Below are positions 27,763 to 37,880 of a stretch of DNA of 64,000 bases, one piece after another. Origin of the DNA: Microvirga zambiensis WSM3693. GTDB lineage: Bacteria > Pseudomonadota > Alphaproteobacteria > Rhizobiales > Beijerinckiaceae. Under the pieces are notes generated by a model. That model made no database searches. It was not told where the DNA came from and saw only the letters and a list, made by a program, of their open reading frames with translations. The stretch lies in assembly GCF_016735695.1 (NCBI RefSeq), contig NZ_JAERQD010000003.1:1-64000 (forward strand). Reading direction: 5' to 3'. The position numbers were made by a program, and so were the translations under genes. Positions within the stretch are counted from its first letter, which is position 1. Each line of letters starts with the position of its first letter.

Positions 27763-28902
27763 ATGCCTTGGAGTAACCAAAGCGGCGGCGGTGGTCCCTG
27801 GGGACAGCGCGGCGGATCGGGAGGCGGCAAGAGCCCATGGGGCTCAGGTCCGCAGGGAAATGGAAACCCGCCCGATCTCGAAGACATTCTGCGCCGCAGC
27901 CAGGATCGCCTGAAAGACTTCATCCCCGGCGGCTCCATGGGCGGCAGGGGCCTGATCATCCTCGTTCTCGGCGCCATCGCCGTGTGGCTCCTGACCGGCT
28001 TCTATACGGTTCGGCCCAACGAGGTCGGCATCAACATGATCTTCGGCAAGTACACCGGGACCACCGCCGAAGGCCTGCGCTACAACCTCCCTTATCCGAT
28101 CGGGCGGGTGATGAAGCCCAACGTGACCGCCCAGCAGCGGGTCGAGGTCGGCTATCGCTCGACCCCGACAGGGCAGGGGCGCGCCCGTGACGTGCTCGAA
28201 GAGAGCCTGATGCTCACCGCCGACGAGAACATCGTCGATCTCGATTTCGATGCGGTCTGGCAGATCAATCCGGCCCGTCCGCAGGATTACGTCTTCAATC
28301 TCCAGAATCCCGACGGCACCATCAAGTCCGTGGCCGAGAGCGCCATGCGCGAGGTCATCGGCCGCCGCAACATCCAGGCCATCCTGACCACCGAGCAGGC
28401 CAGCGTCGCTCAGGAGGTTCGTCAGATCATGCAGGAGGCTTTGGATGCCTATGGTGCCGGCGTCCTGATCAACGTGGTCCAGCTCCAGGCCGTTCAGCCG
28501 CCCTCCGAGGTGCGGCAGTCCTTCTTCGACGTGAACGCGGCCCAGCAGGATGCCGTTCGCGTCCAGAACGAGGCCGGCGCCTTCGCCAGCCGCGTCGTGC
28601 CGGAGGCGCGAGGCGAGGCAGCCCGGACCGTGCAGCAGGCCGAAGCCTATCGCGAACAGGCGGTTGCCGATGCGACTGGTCAGGCGGCCCGGTTCCGCCA
28701 GGTCTATGAAGAGTACCGCAAGGCTCCGGACGTGAGCCGCGAGCGCATCTTCCTCGAGACCATGGAGCGCGTCTTCGGCGGGATCGAAAAGATTATCGTC
28801 GACCAAAGCGGTCAGGGTGTCGTGCCCTTCCTGCCTCTCACCCAGAACCCGCGCCCGCAGCCGCAGGGCAATGCCGCCAACCCGCAGGGAGCCACGCGAT
28901 GA
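27763..28902 (+). CDS. hflK: FtsH modulator HflK
   Basis: A 379-residue membrane-anchored SPFH protein that forms, with HflC, a large cage around the FtsH protease and limits its access to membrane substrates. The N-terminus is Gly/Ser/Pro-rich and cytosolic (about 1-45). One transmembrane helix follows (GLIILVLGAIAVWLLTGFY, about 64-82), then the periplasmic SPFH domain (VRPNEVGINMIFGKY; YNLPYPIGRV), a long Ala/Glu/Gln-rich helix (about 260-330) and a Pro/Gln-rich tail. The stop overlaps hflC by ATGA. Confidence 0.95.
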   Translation: MPWSNQSGGGGPWGQRGGSGGGKSPWGSGPQGNGNPPDLEDILRRSQDRLKDFIPGGSMGGRGLIILVLGAIAVWLLTGFYTVRPNEVGINMIFGKYTGTTAEGLRYNLPYPIGRVMKPNVTAQQRVEVGYRSTPTGQGRARDVLEESLMLTADENIVDLDFDAVWQINPARPQDYVFNLQNPDGTIKSVAESAMREVIGRRNIQAILTTEQASVAQEVRQIMQEALDAYGAGVLINVVQLQAVQPPSEVRQSFFDVNAAQQDAVRVQNEAGAFASRVVPEARGEAARTVQQAEAYREQAVADATGQAARFRQVYEEYRKAPDVSRERIFLETMERVFGGIEKIIVDQSGQGVVPFLPLTQNPRPQPQGNAANPQGATR

Positions 28903-29834
28903 ACGGTACGACTCTTCGCACGGGCCTGCTGATCCTTCTGGCTCTCGTTGCTATCGTTCTCTACAGCTCGGTCTTCATCGTCCAGCAGACGCAGTATGCG
29001 CTGGTGCTGCGCTTCGGCGCGGTCCAGTCGGCGATCTCGGAGCCCGGCCTGAAGTTCAAGCTGCCGCTGGTCGACACCGTCACCTTCTTCGAGAAGCGCG
29101 TGCTCGATCTCGACCTGCCGGTGCAGACCGTGCTGTCGGCCGACCGGCAGAACCTGGAAGTCGACGCCTTCACCCGCTACCGGATCATCGATCCGCTGCG
29201 GTTCTATCAGGCCGTCGGCAACATCTCTCTCGCCAATCAGCGCCTGCAGAGCTTCACCAACTCGGCGATGCGTAACACGCTCGCGAGCGCCTCTCGCGAT
29301 GCCATCGTGCGCACCGAGCGCGCCGACCTGATGAACCGCATCCAGGCCGACGTGAACCGGCAGGCGGCGAGCCTCGGAATCGAGATGATCGACGTCCGGC
29401 TCACCCGCGTCGATCTGCCCGCCGCCAACAGCCAGGCCGTCTATCAGCGCATGCGCACCGAGCGCGAGCGCGAGGCAGCGGATCTGCGCGCCAACGGTCA
29501 GCAGCAGGCGCAGACCATCCGCGCCCGCGCCGAACGCGAAGCCACGATCATTCGCGCCGAGGCCAATCAGAAGGCCGAGGGCCTGCGAGGCGAGGGCGAT
29601 GCGAACCGGACTCGCATTCTGGCCGAGGCTTTCGGGCAGGATCCGGAGTTCTTCTCCTTCTTCCGCTCCATGCAGGCTTACGAAGCCGGCTTGAAGGGAG
29701 GGGACACACGCCTCGTCCTGAGCCCCGATTCCGACTTCTTCCGCTATTTCAACGACCCGAACGGTCGGAGGAACGGTGGGGCTGCCGCCACTCGGCCCGC
29801 ACCTGCGCCGGCCCAGCCGGCTCCAGCGCAATGA
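28899..29834 (+). CDS. hflC: FtsH modulator HflC
   Basis: A 311-residue partner of HflK. The N-terminal helix TGLLILLALVAIVLYSSVFIV (about 7-27) anchors the SPFH domain (QTQYALVLRFGAVQSAISEPG; RVLDLDLPVQTVLSADRQNL). It is followed by the characteristic MRTEREREAADLRANGQQQA coiled coil and the FFRSMQAYEAGL motif near 250. A short Ala/Pro tail ends the protein. It overlaps hflK by four bases, and DUF2065 and degP follow, the standard alphaproteobacterial order. Confidence 0.95.
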   Translation: MNGTTLRTGLLILLALVAIVLYSSVFIVQQTQYALVLRFGAVQSAISEPGLKFKLPLVDTVTFFEKRVLDLDLPVQTVLSADRQNLEVDAFTRYRIIDPLRFYQAVGNISLANQRLQSFTNSAMRNTLASASRDAIVRTERADLMNRIQADVNRQAASLGIEMIDVRLTRVDLPAANSQAVYQRMRTEREREAADLRANGQQQAQTIRARAEREATIIRAEANQKAEGLRGEGDANRTRILAEAFGQDPEFFSFFRSMQAYEAGLKGGDTRLVLSPDSDFFRYFNDPNGRRNGGAAATRPAPAPAQPAPAQ

Positions 29835-29844
29835 TAAGACCCTG

Positions 29845-30036
29845 ATGTTGGACCTGATTGCAGCCCTCGGCCTCGCTCTTGCGGTCGAGGGCATTTTGTT
29901 TGCGGCCTTCCCCGACGGGATGCGCAGAGCGATGTACGAGGCGGCTCACAGCCCGAGCGATCAGATGCGGATCGTCGGGATCATCTCCGCACTGATCGGC
30001 ATCGGGGTCATCTGGCTGGTGCGCCAGTTCGGCTGA
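29845..30036 (+). CDS. DUF2065 small membrane protein
   Basis: A 63-residue protein with two membrane helices: LDLIAALGLALAVEGILFAAF at the start and IVGIISALIGIGVIWLVRQF at the end, joined by PDGMRRAMYEAAHS. This is the whole DUF2065 family pattern. Its regular place between hflC and the DegP protease suggests a role in the HflKC/FtsH quality-control complex, but none has been shown that I know of. It starts ten bases after the hflC stop. Confidence 0.88.
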   Translation: MLDLIAALGLALAVEGILFAAFPDGMRRAMYEAAHSPSDQMRIVGIISALIGIGVIWLVRQFG

Positions 30037-30086
30037 AGCATCGGACCCCCGGAGGGCGGTGGCCACTTTTGGGATCCGTACGATGC
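30037..30086. repeat. Dispersed intergenic repeat, copy before degP
   Basis: AGCATCGGACCC at 30037-30048 and CACTTTTGGGATCCG near 30064-30078, ending CGATGC, match the copy at 42832-42870. It directly follows the DUF2065 stop, so it may partly end the hfl transcript before degP. Confidence 0.55.
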
Positions 30087-30220
30087 ATATATCTTATGTC
30101 GTGCCTGGGACGGTTCCGGATCGCACGCTGGAGGCGCGGCCAAGCTTCCGCCGCAATGCCCGCTTGAATGACGGGGCCAAACACCAATTTATATGCGTAT
30201 TCTCCGAGAGAGGGTTTTCG

Positions 30221-31744
30221 ATGAACACAGCCACGAATGCGCTGGCGCCTTCCAAGACGGGACTGCCCCAGCGCCCCATGCGCCGGCTCGCAGCGTCCTG
30301 CTTCGCGGTCTTCACGGTTGTCGCGACGGCCATGCCTCTGCCGGTCTATGCCCGGTCGACGCCTGAATCCTTTGCCGATCTTGCCGCCGAGGTGACGCCC
30401 GCCGTGGTCAACATCTCGGCCTCGACCACGGTCGAGGCCCGCAACAGAACCCTGCCGCAGCTTCCGCCAGGCACCCCCTTCGAGGACCTGTTCGAGGAGT
30501 TCTTCAACCGGCGCGGCCAGGGCGGCGGCGGGGGCGGAGGTGGAGAAAACAGCCCCTCGCGTCCGCGCAGCTCGAACTCGCTCGGGTCGGGATTCGTCAT
30601 CGATTCGTCCGGAATCGTCGTCACCAACAATCATGTGATCGGCGATGCCAATGACATCAGCGTGATCTTCCCGGACGGCTCGCGCCTGAAGGCCGAGATC
30701 ATCGGCAAGGATTCCAAGGTCGATCTGGCCGTTCTGAAGGTGAAGTCCGACAAGCCCCTCAAGGCGGTGAAGTTCGGCGATTCCGAAACCATTCGTGCCG
30801 GTGACTGGGTGATGGCGATCGGCAATCCCTTCGGCCTCGGCGGTTCGGTCACGGCCGGCATCGTCTCGGCCCGCGGCCGCAACATCGATTCCGGCCCCTA
30901 CGACAACTACATTCAGACCGACGCCTCCATCAACAAGGGCAATTCCGGCGGTCCGCTGTTCAACATGAACGGCGAGGTCATCGGCATCAACACCGCCATT
31001 CTCTCGCCGACCGGCGGCTCGGTGGGTATCGGCTTCGCGGTGCCGGCCTCCACGGCCGTTCCGATCATCGACCAGCTGCGCCAGTTCGGCGAAACCCGCC
31101 GCGGCTGGCTCGGCGTGCGCATCCAGAACGTAGACGATGCCACTGCCGAGGCGCTCAATCTCGGCACGGCCCGCGGCGCTCTGATCGCCGGCATCGACGA
31201 CAAGGGCCCCGCCAAGCCGGCCGGGCTCGAGGTCGGCGACGTGATCGTCCGCTTCGACGGCAAGGACGTGAAGGATTCCCGCGATCTGCCGCGCATCGTG
31301 GCCTCGACCCCGGTCGGCAAGGCCGTCGACGTCGCCATTGTCCGCAAGGGCCAGGAGATGACCAAGCAGGTCACCCTCGGCCGCCTCGAGGACACGGAGA
31401 AGCAGGCGAGCCTGCAGCAGCCCTCGACCGAGCCGCCGACGGCGACCCGCCAGGCGCTCGGCCTCAACATGTCCGGCATGACGGACGAACTGCGCCGCAG
31501 ATTCAGCCTGAAGGACGACCTGAAGGGTGTGGTCATCACCCGCGTCGACCCGAACTCGAACGCCTCCGACAAGCGGATCCAGGCCGGCGAGGTGATCGTC
31601 GAGGTCAATCAGGAGCCGGTGACGAACCCGGCCGAGGTGACCAAGAAGATCGACGACCTGAAGTCGCAGGGCCGCAAATCGGCGCTGCTGCTCGTGGCCA
31701 ACGCCCAGGGCGAGGTACGCTTCGTCGCTCTGTCGATCGAGTAG
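30221..31744 (+). CDS. degP: DegP/HtrA-type periplasmic serine protease (Do)
   Basis: A 507-residue periplasmic protease-chaperone for misfolded envelope proteins. A signal or anchor region (LAASCFAVFTVVATAMPLPVYA, about 23-44) precedes the trypsin-like domain with catalytic His138 (TNNHVIG), Asp168 (KVDLAVLKV) and Ser242 (NKGNSGGPLF). A glycine run at 99-108 lies in the LA loop. Two PDZ domains follow (GWLGVRIQNV, about 290-380, and LGLNMSG onward, about 410-507). ATG 30221 has GAGAGG upstream; longer in-frame starts lack a signal peptide at the end and are rejected. It ends the hfl block. Confidence 0.95.
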   Translation: MNTATNALAPSKTGLPQRPMRRLAASCFAVFTVVATAMPLPVYARSTPESFADLAAEVTPAVVNISASTTVEARNRTLPQLPPGTPFEDLFEEFFNRRGQGGGGGGGGENSPSRPRSSNSLGSGFVIDSSGIVVTNNHVIGDANDISVIFPDGSRLKAEIIGKDSKVDLAVLKVKSDKPLKAVKFGDSETIRAGDWVMAIGNPFGLGGSVTAGIVSARGRNIDSGPYDNYIQTDASINKGNSGGPLFNMNGEVIGINTAILSPTGGSVGIGFAVPASTAVPIIDQLRQFGETRRGWLGVRIQNVDDATAEALNLGTARGALIAGIDDKGPAKPAGLEVGDVIVRFDGKDVKDSRDLPRIVASTPVGKAVDVAIVRKGQEMTKQVTLGRLEDTEKQASLQQPSTEPPTATRQALGLNMSGMTDELRRRFSLKDDLKGVVITRVDPNSNASDKRIQAGEVIVEVNQEPVTNPAEVTKKIDDLKSQGRKSALLLVANAQGEVRFVALSIE

Positions 31745-31767
31745 GCGGATCTCCGCAAAGGATCTGG

Positions 31768-31797
31768 AAGGGCGGTCTTCGGGCCGCCCTTTTCGTT
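31768..31797 (+). terminator. Intrinsic terminator after degP
   Basis: AAGGGCGG (31768-31775) and CCGCCCTT (31784-31791) form an eight-pair stem around a TCTTCGGG loop containing a UUCG core, followed by TTTTCGTTT. It is 24 bases past the degP stop. Confidence 0.88.
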
Positions 31798-31924
31798 TAA
31801 CGGGATCGTTCTTTATTAAGAACAATATGGTTGACATAAAGGCCTGATCTGAGGGAATGGAAAGGCACCTTCTCCCTCAGCGAGCGGCAGGTCCGGATGG
31901 GGCTGCCGCCGAGATCAGAGCATC

Positions 31925-33868
31925 ATGACCCAGCACGTCTTTCCCGTTCCCGCGGCCCTGAAGTCGACAGCGCATGTAGATCTGCAGGCCTATCAGGATC
32001 GCTACCGGCATTCGCTGGAGGATCCGGAAGGGTTCTGGCGCGAGCAGGCGCAGATCCTGGATTGGGTGAAGCCCTTCACGCGGGTGAAGAACACCCATTA
32101 CTCGCCCGATGACGTGACCATCGAATGGTTTTCCGACGGCACGCTGAATGCCTCCTTCAACTGCCTCGACCGGCATGCCCGCGACCGGGGCGACGAAGTG
32201 GCCATTCTCTGGGAGGGCGATTCGGTCGGCGAGATGCGCCGTGTCACATGGCGCGATCTTCAAGGCGAGGTCTCCCGCCTCGCCAACGTGCTGAAGTCGC
32301 TCGGGGTGCAGAAGGGCGATTTCGTCAGCGTCTACCTCCCCGTGGTGCCGGAGGCCATCGCTGCCATGCTGGCCTGCGCCCGGATCGGCGCGGTGCATTC
32401 GGTCGTGTTCAGCGGCTTCTCGGCGGAGGCTCTCGCCGGGCGGATCGAGGATTGCCGCTCGCGGGTTCTGATCACCGCCGATGAGGGCATGCGAGCGGGC
32501 AAGCATGTGCCGCTCAAGAAGAACGCGGACGCAGCCCTCCAGAACCTGCCTTTCGTCGAGCATGTGCTTGTCCTGCGCCGCACCGGTGCGGACGTTCCGA
32601 TGAAAGCGGGCCGCGACCGCTGGTACGACGAGGCGCTTGCCGACGTGTCGGACGAGTGTGCTCCGGTCGAGGTCAATGCCGAGGATCCGCTCTTCGTGCT
32701 CTACACCTCGGGCTCCACGGGCAAGCCCAAGGGCATGCTGCACACCACCGGCGGCTATCTCGTCCACGCCGCCGCGAGTTTCCGGGCGATGTTCGACTAT
32801 CACCCGGGCGACATCCATTTCTGCACGGCGGATGTGGGCTGGGTGACGGCGCATACCTACCTGATCTACGGCCCGCTCGCGAACGGGGCCACCATCGTCC
32901 TGTTCGAGGGCGTGCCCACCTGGCCGGACGTGTCGCGCTGGTGGCAGATCATCGAGAGATACAAGGTCAACATCTTCTATACCGCGCCCACCGCCATCCG
33001 CTCGCTGATGCGCGACGGCGAAGGGCCTGTGCGCAGGCACGACCTGTCGTCGCTGAAGGTCCTGGGCTCGGTCGGCGAGCCGATCAATCCGGAAGCCTGG
33101 CTCTGGTATCACGAGGTCGTGGGCGGCGGGCGCTGCCCCATCGTCGACACCTATTGGCAGACGGAGACCGGCGCGGTTCTTCTGTGCCCGCTCCCCGGCG
33201 CCACGGATCTCAAGCCCGGCTCGGCGACGAAGCCTTTCTTCGGCGTTCGCCCCGCCCTGCTCAACAGCGATGGAACGATCGTGGAAGGCGAGGGAGCGGG
33301 CAATCTCTGCTTCGCCGATTCATGGCCAGGACAGGCGCGCACGATCCTCGGCGACCGCGAGCGCTTCCTGAAGACCTATTTCAGCACCTTCCCCGGCTAC
33401 TACTTCACCGGCGACGGCGCACGGCGCGATGCCGACGGTTATTACTGGATCACCGGCCGCCTCGACGACGTGATCAACGTTTCCGGCCACCGGCTCGGTA
33501 CCGTCGAGGTCGAATCGGCGCTCGCCTCACATCCATCGGTGGCGGAGGCCGCCGTCGTCGGCATGCCGCACGAGATCAAAGGTCAGGGCATCTTCGCCTT
33601 CGTCACGTTGAAGGAAGGCATCGCCGAGAGCGACGAATTGCGGCGCGACCTCGTCCAGGTCGTGCGCACCCGCATCGGCCCCATCGCGACGCCGGACCGG
33701 ATCGAATGGGCGCCGCAACTGCCGAAGAACCGCTCGGGCAAGATTTTGCGCCGCATTCTCACGCGCATCGCGGCCGGCGATTTCGAGAACCACGGCGACA
33801 CGTCCACGGTCGCAGATCCCGCGGTGGTCGCAGAGATCGTGAAGAGAGTCCAACTGCACAAAACCTGA
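31925..33868 (+). CDS. acs: Acetyl-CoA synthetase
   Basis: Activates acetate with ATP and CoA through acetyl-AMP, feeding central metabolism. It has 647 residues, the normal Acs length. The P-loop-like motif [11 protein letters not shown] is near residues 259-269, then [12 protein letters not shown], the YWQTETG motif A5 (about 410), [18 protein letters not shown] and the C-terminal [11 protein letters not shown] with the catalytic lysine at about 606, the site silenced by acetylation in other bacteria. It stands alone between the degP terminator and the hydrolase gene. Confidence 0.97.
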   Translation: MTQHVFPVPAALKSTAHVDLQAYQDRYRHSLEDPEGFWREQAQILDWVKPFTRVKNTHYSPDDVTIEWFSDGTLNASFNCLDRHARDRGDEVAILWEGDSVGEMRRVTWRDLQGEVSRLANVLKSLGVQKGDFVSVYLPVVPEAIAAMLACARIGAVHSVVFSGFSAEALAGRIEDCRSRVLITADEGMRAGKHVPLKKNADAALQNLPFVEHVLVLRRTGADVPMKAGRDRWYDEALADVSDECAPVEVNAEDPLFVLYTSGSTGKPKGMLHTTGGYLVHAAASFRAMFDYHPGDIHFCTADVGWVTAHTYLIYGPLANGATIVLFEGVPTWPDVSRWWQIIERYKVNIFYTAPTAIRSLMRDGEGPVRRHDLSSLKVLGSVGEPINPEAWLWYHEVVGGGRCPIVDTYWQTETGAVLLCPLPGATDLKPGSATKPFFGVRPALLNSDGTIVEGEGAGNLCFADSWPGQARTILGDRERFLKTYFSTFPGYYFTGDGARRDADGYYWITGRLDDVINVSGHRLGTVEVESALASHPSVAEAAVVGMPHEIKGQGIFAFVTLKEGIAESDELRRDLVQVVRTRIGPIATPDRIEWAPQLPKNRSGKILRRILTRIAAGDFENHGDTSTVADPAVVAEIVKRVQLHKT

Positions 33869-34092
33869 TCACGGCCAGTCCTTGTCATAAAGAACCCACC
33901 TTGTCAGGATAGTCCTATCACGGATCGTCGGAGCAGATTCTCGCCCGGCGATCCGGTCGCGTCTTTTCGTTCAGTTTCAGTATCCCGCATCCGCTTTGTT
34001 TCACACAAATGGGGCCACGGCCGCTGGCGATCTCTGCCGAGCCAGCCGAAGGCATCACCCAATCCAACGGGGCATCAGGAGCAGAGGAAGCC

Positions 34093-34914
34093 ATGAGCAC
34101 CATCAAGACCAAGGACGGCACCGAGATCTTCTACAAGGATTGGGGCTCAGGGCAGCCTATCGTCTTCTCCCATGGCTGGCCGCTGAGCGCGGATGCGTGG
34201 GACGCGCAGATGATGTTCTTCGGCGAGCGCGGCTTTCGCGTTGTCGCTCATGACCGGCGCGGTCACGGACGCTCGTCGCAGACCTGGACCGGCAACGACA
34301 TGGACACCTACGCCGACGATCTCGCTGCGGTGATCGATCATCTCGATCTCAAGGACATCGTTCTCGTCGGCCATTCCACGGGCGGCGGCGAGGTTGCACA
34401 TTACATCGGCCGTCACGGGACGAAGCGTGTGGCGAAGGCAGTTCTCGTGGGCGCGGTCCCGCCGCTGATGCTCAAGACCGAAGCCAATCCGAAAGGCCTG
34501 CCGATCGAGGTCTTCGACGACATCCGCAAGAACACCTACGAGAACCGCTCGCAGTTCTTCTACGATCTCAGCGTGCCTTTCTACGGCTACAACCGCGATG
34601 GCGCGAAAGTGTCGGAAGGCATCCGCATGAATTTCTGGCTGCAAGGCATGCAGGCGGGCATCAAGCCGGCCTATGACTGCATCAAGCAGTTCTCCGAGGT
34701 CGACTACACCGAGGACCTGAAGAAGTTCGACATTCCGACTCTGTTCATCCACGGCGACGACGACCAGATCGTTCCCATCGTCGCATCGGCGATGATCTCG
34801 TCGAAGATCGTGCCCAACGCGACGCTGAAGGTCTATCCCGGCGGCGCGCATGGCTTGGCGCAGCTCGAGCCCGATCGGTTCAACAACGACCTTCTGGCCT
34901 TCATCAAGGGCTGA
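34093..34914 (+). CDS. Alpha/beta hydrolase, non-heme chloroperoxidase/esterase type
   Basis: A 273-residue cytosolic hydrolase. The nucleophile elbow [17 protein letters not shown] (about 96-112) is the hallmark of bacterial non-heme haloperoxidase-like esterases. The oxyanion stretch [13 protein letters not shown], the acid in HGDDDQIVP and the His in GGAHGLA complete the triad. Members hydrolyse esters or lactones and show perhydrolase activity; the natural substrate is unknown. The start at 34093 follows AGAGGAAG. It converges with serB, whose stop is 25 bases away. Confidence 0.9.
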   Translation: MSTIKTKDGTEIFYKDWGSGQPIVFSHGWPLSADAWDAQMMFFGERGFRVVAHDRRGHGRSSQTWTGNDMDTYADDLAAVIDHLDLKDIVLVGHSTGGGEVAHYIGRHGTKRVAKAVLVGAVPPLMLKTEANPKGLPIEVFDDIRKNTYENRSQFFYDLSVPFYGYNRDGAKVSEGIRMNFWLQGMQAGIKPAYDCIKQFSEVDYTEDLKKFDIPTLFIHGDDDQIVPIVASAMISSKIVPNATLKVYPGGAHGLAQLEPDRFNNDLLAFIKG

Positions 34915-34938
34915 GCCGATACGCTGCGGCGCCGGAAA

Positions 34939-35853
34939 TCAGACCGGCGTCGCAACGATCTCGTCCGCCGTGTATCCCTGCGCATAGAGAAGCGCCGACA
35001 GATCCGCATGATCGATCCGCGCATGGGCGGCCGCAGCGACTGCAGGCTTGGCGCGGAAGGCAACTCCAAGGCCCGCTTCGCCCAGCATGGCGAGGTCGTT
35101 GGCGCCGTCGCCGACAGCCATCGTTTCGTGATGGGCGAGGCCGAAGCGCTCGCGCAGCTCGATCAGGGTCGCGAGCTTCGCCTCGCGGCCGAGGATCGGC
35201 TCCTCGACAATTCCGGCGAGCTTTTCGCCATCGAGGATGAGGCGATTCGAGCGGTGTTCGTCGAAACCGATCTTCGCGCCGATGGGGCCGGTGAACAGGG
35301 TGAAGCCACCGGAGACGAGGCAGGCATAGGCGCCGTTGGCGCGCATGGTCTGCACGAGGGCTTTCCCGCCGGGTGTCAAGGTAAGCCGCGTCTCGACGAT
35401 CTCGTCGACCACGTTGACCGGCAGGTTCTTGAGCAGCGCCACGCGCTCGCGGAGAGCCGGCTCGAAGGCGATCTCGCCGCGCATGGCGCGCTCGGTGATT
35501 TCGGACACTTCCTTCTTCAGTCCGACGTAATCCGCCAGCTCGTCGATGCATTCCTGGCCGATCATGGTGGAATCCATATCCGCCAGGAACAGGCGCTTGC
35601 GTCTCGTCGCCAGGGGCTGCACCACGATGTCGATGGGCTGGCCAGCAAGAGCGGCGCGGAGGCTCGCCTCGACCGCCTTGGCATCCTCTGATCCGGAGAC
35701 GATCAGGTCCGCTGCGATTCCCCTTGCCAGAACCGAACGTTCCGTCTCTTGTCCGAGCGACGCAGCCGCCGACGCTACGATCTCTTCCGTGACGACCGGT
35801 CGGGACGGGTTGGCGATCAGGGTCGCGACGAGGGAATTCTGGGAAGGCGCCAT
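34939..35853 (-). CDS. serB: Phosphoserine phosphatase SerB
   Basis: The last step of serine synthesis, hydrolysis of phosphoserine. It has 304 residues. The N-terminal regulatory half (about 1-85) precedes the HAD catalytic domain. The nucleophile is Asp92 with Asp94 in ADMDSTM, then the motif II serine in LVSGGFTLF, and motif III K plus [10 protein letters not shown] near 245. The start codon is only about 15 bases from the oppositely directed miaA start, so each promoter must lie within the other gene or in almost no space. Confidence 0.95.
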   Translation of the reverse strand: MAPSQNSLVATLIANPSRPVVTEEIVASAAASLGQETERSVLARGIAADLIVSGSEDAKAVEASLRAALAGQPIDIVVQPLATRRKRLFLADMDSTMIGQECIDELADYVGLKKEVSEITERAMRGEIAFEPALRERVALLKNLPVNVVDEIVETRLTLTPGGKALVQTMRANGAYACLVSGGFTLFTGPIGAKIGFDEHRSNRLILDGEKLAGIVEEPILGREAKLATLIELRERFGLAHHETMAVGDGANDLAMLGEAGLGVAFRAKPAVAAAAHARIDHADLSALLYAQGYTADEIVATPV

Positions 35854-35867
35854 TGGGAAACCTGGCT

Positions 35868-36818
35868 GTGAGTGAGTTTAAGATCGGCGCGGTTCTCATC
35901 GCAGGGCCGACCGCTTCAGGCAAGTCCGCATTGGGCATCCGGCTGGCTCAAGAGCTCGACGGCGTGGTGATCAATGCCGATTCCATGCAGGTCTATCGCG
36001 ATCTTCGCATCATCACCGCCCGTCCGACACCGGAGGAAGAAGCCGAGGCTCCCCACAGGCTCTACGGCCACGTGGATGCCGCCGTGAATTTTTCCGTCGG
36101 CCGCTATGTCACTGACGCGATCCAGGTCCTGCGGGACATCCGTGGGCGAAAGCTGCCGATCTTCGTCGGTGGAACGGGCCTTTATTTCAAGGCGCTGACG
36201 GAGGGCCTGTCCGACATGCCCCCCGTGCCGGATGCGGTGCGCGATGAGGTGCGCCGGGAGAGCGAGGGCCTGGAAACGCCCGAGCTTCACCGCCTCCTGT
36301 CGGAACGCGACCCTGAGACAGCCGGCGCCTTGAGACCCTCCGACCGTTTGCGGGTCCAGCGGGCGCTCGAAATCTTCGCCGCGACCGGCCGACCTCTCGT
36401 TTCCTTCCATGGTTCGCGCCAGCCGGGGCCTTTTGCCGAGGTTCCTGTCGTCAAGCTCTTCCTTTCTCCGGAGCGGGACGAGCTCCGTCGGCGCATCGAT
36501 TCCCGCTTCCTTGCCATGATGGACAGGGGCGCACTCGACGAGGTGAGGGCGCTCGGCGAGCGCAGCCTCGACCCCATGCTGCCGGCCATGCGCGCCCATG
36601 GAGTGCCGGGGCTTCTTGCCCATCTGCGCGGCGAAATCTCGCTCGACGAGGCGATCATCCGGGGGCAGGGCGACACGCGCCGCTACGCCAAGCGCCAGTT
36701 CACCTGGTTCCGCCATCAATTGCCGGACTGGCAATGGGTCGAGCCGGAGAGGGGCTTCGAGGCCGTCATGGCGCGGATCAATGGCTCGGGGTGCCGGTCG
36801 CCATCTGATAGAAAGTGA
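35868..36818 (+). CDS. miaA: tRNA dimethylallyltransferase MiaA
   Basis: Transfers a dimethylallyl group to A37 of tRNAs reading codons that begin with U. From this GTG start it has 316 residues. The P-loop [11 protein letters not shown] is near residue 13, followed by [35 protein letters not shown] and the later [12 protein letters not shown] motif. No ATG is available at the 5' end: TTG 35853 (shared with the serB start codon base) and GTG 35868 are the candidates. The 3' end overlaps the convergent RMD1-type gene by 41 bases. Confidence 0.92.
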   Translation: MSEFKIGAVLIAGPTASGKSALGIRLAQELDGVVINADSMQVYRDLRIITARPTPEEEAEAPHRLYGHVDAAVNFSVGRYVTDAIQVLRDIRGRKLPIFVGGTGLYFKALTEGLSDMPPVPDAVRDEVRRESEGLETPELHRLLSERDPETAGALRPSDRLRVQRALEIFAATGRPLVSFHGSRQPGPFAEVPVVKLFLSPERDELRRRIDSRFLAMMDRGALDEVRALGERSLDPMLPAMRAHGVPGLLAHLRGEISLDEAIIRGQGDTRRYAKRQFTWFRHQLPDWQWVEPERGFEAVMARINGSGCRSPSDRK

Positions 36819-37611
36819 TGAATATCTCGAACACGATCAGCAGAACGATGATCAGTTCGAGGCGTAAGGACCGCTCGGTGTCGATGATGTCGGTCAGCGC
36901 CTGGGCGGTATCGCCCAAGACCTCGAGCTTGCGGTGGAGCGCGGTGGCGCGTTCCTTCAGCTCGTATTCGTCCTCGAGGCGGGCATAGAGGCGCTCCAGG
37001 TCCGGGCGGTCCCAGAGGACATCCGGCTTCTCCTCCACGGCGACGCCGCCCGACATGCGCTGGCGGACGAGGAGGGCCTGGCCGACTTGTTGGAGCATCC
37101 TGCGGCGATCCCGGGGGCGCCGACCCTTCTCGGCAAGGTGCCTGACCGAGGGCTCCACCAGTTCGAAGGCGGCCGCCGCTTCCCGTTCGTCGCGGGCAAG
37201 CGTCGCGCTCTTCGACAGGGCGTCGGCGATGACGATCAGGCGTTCGGTCGAGAGTCGCTTGATGAAGATAGGGCCGCCGGGCGGGATCTGGTCGTCCCGG
37301 TCCGGGGAGATCTCGATCAGCGCCGTTTCCTCCTCGTGGCGGGCGAACTCGCCCCGGATGCGCTGGCGCAGGCTGCGGATGACCTCGTCCTCCTCGAGCG
37401 GCGTGAGGCCGACGAGCACGGCGACGCCGTAACGGAAGAGGGCGACGAAGCCGTCCTGGCCGGCGCGGAAGGCGAGGGGGGTGGTGGAGAGCACATCGCT
37501 GCGCTCGAGTCCGGCCACGTCGAGGCGATCGCCGAGGAGGAGGGCGCGGGCCGTAAGGCGCATGTTCTGCATCGGCGTGCCGGTGGAAGAGACGGTCTCG
37601 GTCATGGTCAT
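36778..37611 (-). CDS. RMD1/YagE family (DUF155) membrane-anchored protein
   Basis: A 277-residue protein with a soluble N-terminal part ([37 protein letters not shown], about 10-80), a middle of charged helices ([25 protein letters not shown]) and one C-terminal helix in the membrane ([20 protein letters not shown]). This is the pattern of Rmd1/RMND1, known in eukaryotes for mitochondrial translation and meiotic division; the bacterial role is not established. ATG 37611 or 37605 could start it, and neither has a ribosome site. It is divergent from the ilvB leader. Confidence 0.85.
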   Translation of the reverse strand: MTMTETVSSTGTPMQNMRLTARALLLGDRLDVAGLERSDVLSTTPLAFRAGQDGFVALFRYGVAVLVGLTPLEEDEVIRSLRQRIRGEFARHEEETALIEISPDRDDQIPPGGPIFIKRLSTERLIVIADALSKSATLARDEREAAAAFELVEPSVRHLAEKGRRPRDRRRMLQQVGQALLVRQRMSGGVAVEEKPDVLWDRPDLERLYARLEDEYELKERATALHRKLEVLGDTAQALTDIIDTERSLRLELIIVLLIVFEIFITFYQMATGTPSH

Positions 37612-37671
37612 ACGACTAAAATAGGGGGCAGAAGATAGAAGCTTAGCCGCGCGGAGCCAAGTAGCCCCTCC

Positions 37672-37700
37672 TTGACCGAATGAAACGGCTCGTTTAACGT
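37672..37700 (+). promoter_or_regulatory. Probable ilvB leader promoter
   Basis: TTGACC (37672-37677) and TAACGT (37695-37700) are separated by 17 bases, placing the start of transcription near 37707 and giving a 25-base lead to the leader peptide ATG. The -35 is close to consensus; the -10 is weak. Confidence 0.45.
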
Positions 37701-37731
37701 CTGCGCAACTTTTGAATCGAGAGCTGCCCCA

Positions 37732-37782
37732 ATGCGCAAGCTTATTCTCGTAGTACGAGCGCCATCGACGGAGCGGGATTGA
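37732..37782 (+). CDS. ilvL: ilvB leader peptide
   Basis: A 16-codon frame, MRKLILVVRAPSTERD, with the clustered codons Leu-Ile-Leu-Val-Val near the start. This is the composition expected of a peptide that senses charged branched-chain tRNAs. It is followed by paired segments and a strong terminator ending 51 bases before ilvB. Transcription attenuation of this type was described for ilv operons of many proteobacteria. The ribosome site is weak (GAGAGC). Confidence 0.85.
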   Translation: MRKLILVVRAPSTERD

Positions 37783-37829
37783 CCCGCAGGTCCGGCGATG
37801 GCGCACAGGCCCCCTCAGGGGCCTTTTTT
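37759..37829 (+). promoter_or_regulatory. ilvB attenuator with intrinsic terminator
   Basis: GCGCCATCG (37759-37767, inside the leader codons) is complementary to CGATGGCGC (37796-37804), enclosing a smaller GCGGG/CCCGC pair. Directly after come AGGCCCC (37807-37813) and GGGGCCT (37818-37824) with loop CTCA and a T run to 37829, a perfect terminator. Ribosome position on the leader would decide which pairs form. I could not define the antiterminator pairing by eye. Confidence 0.85.
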
Positions 37830-37880
37830 ATTGCCCAGATTCCAAGACAGTGATGCGAAAGACCCCAGGGAGCGAGTGAG

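Noticed and set aside
30008..31837. Long open frame antisense to degP
   Set aside because: Same high-GC shadow effect; it runs through the degP terminator and shows no recognisable motif.
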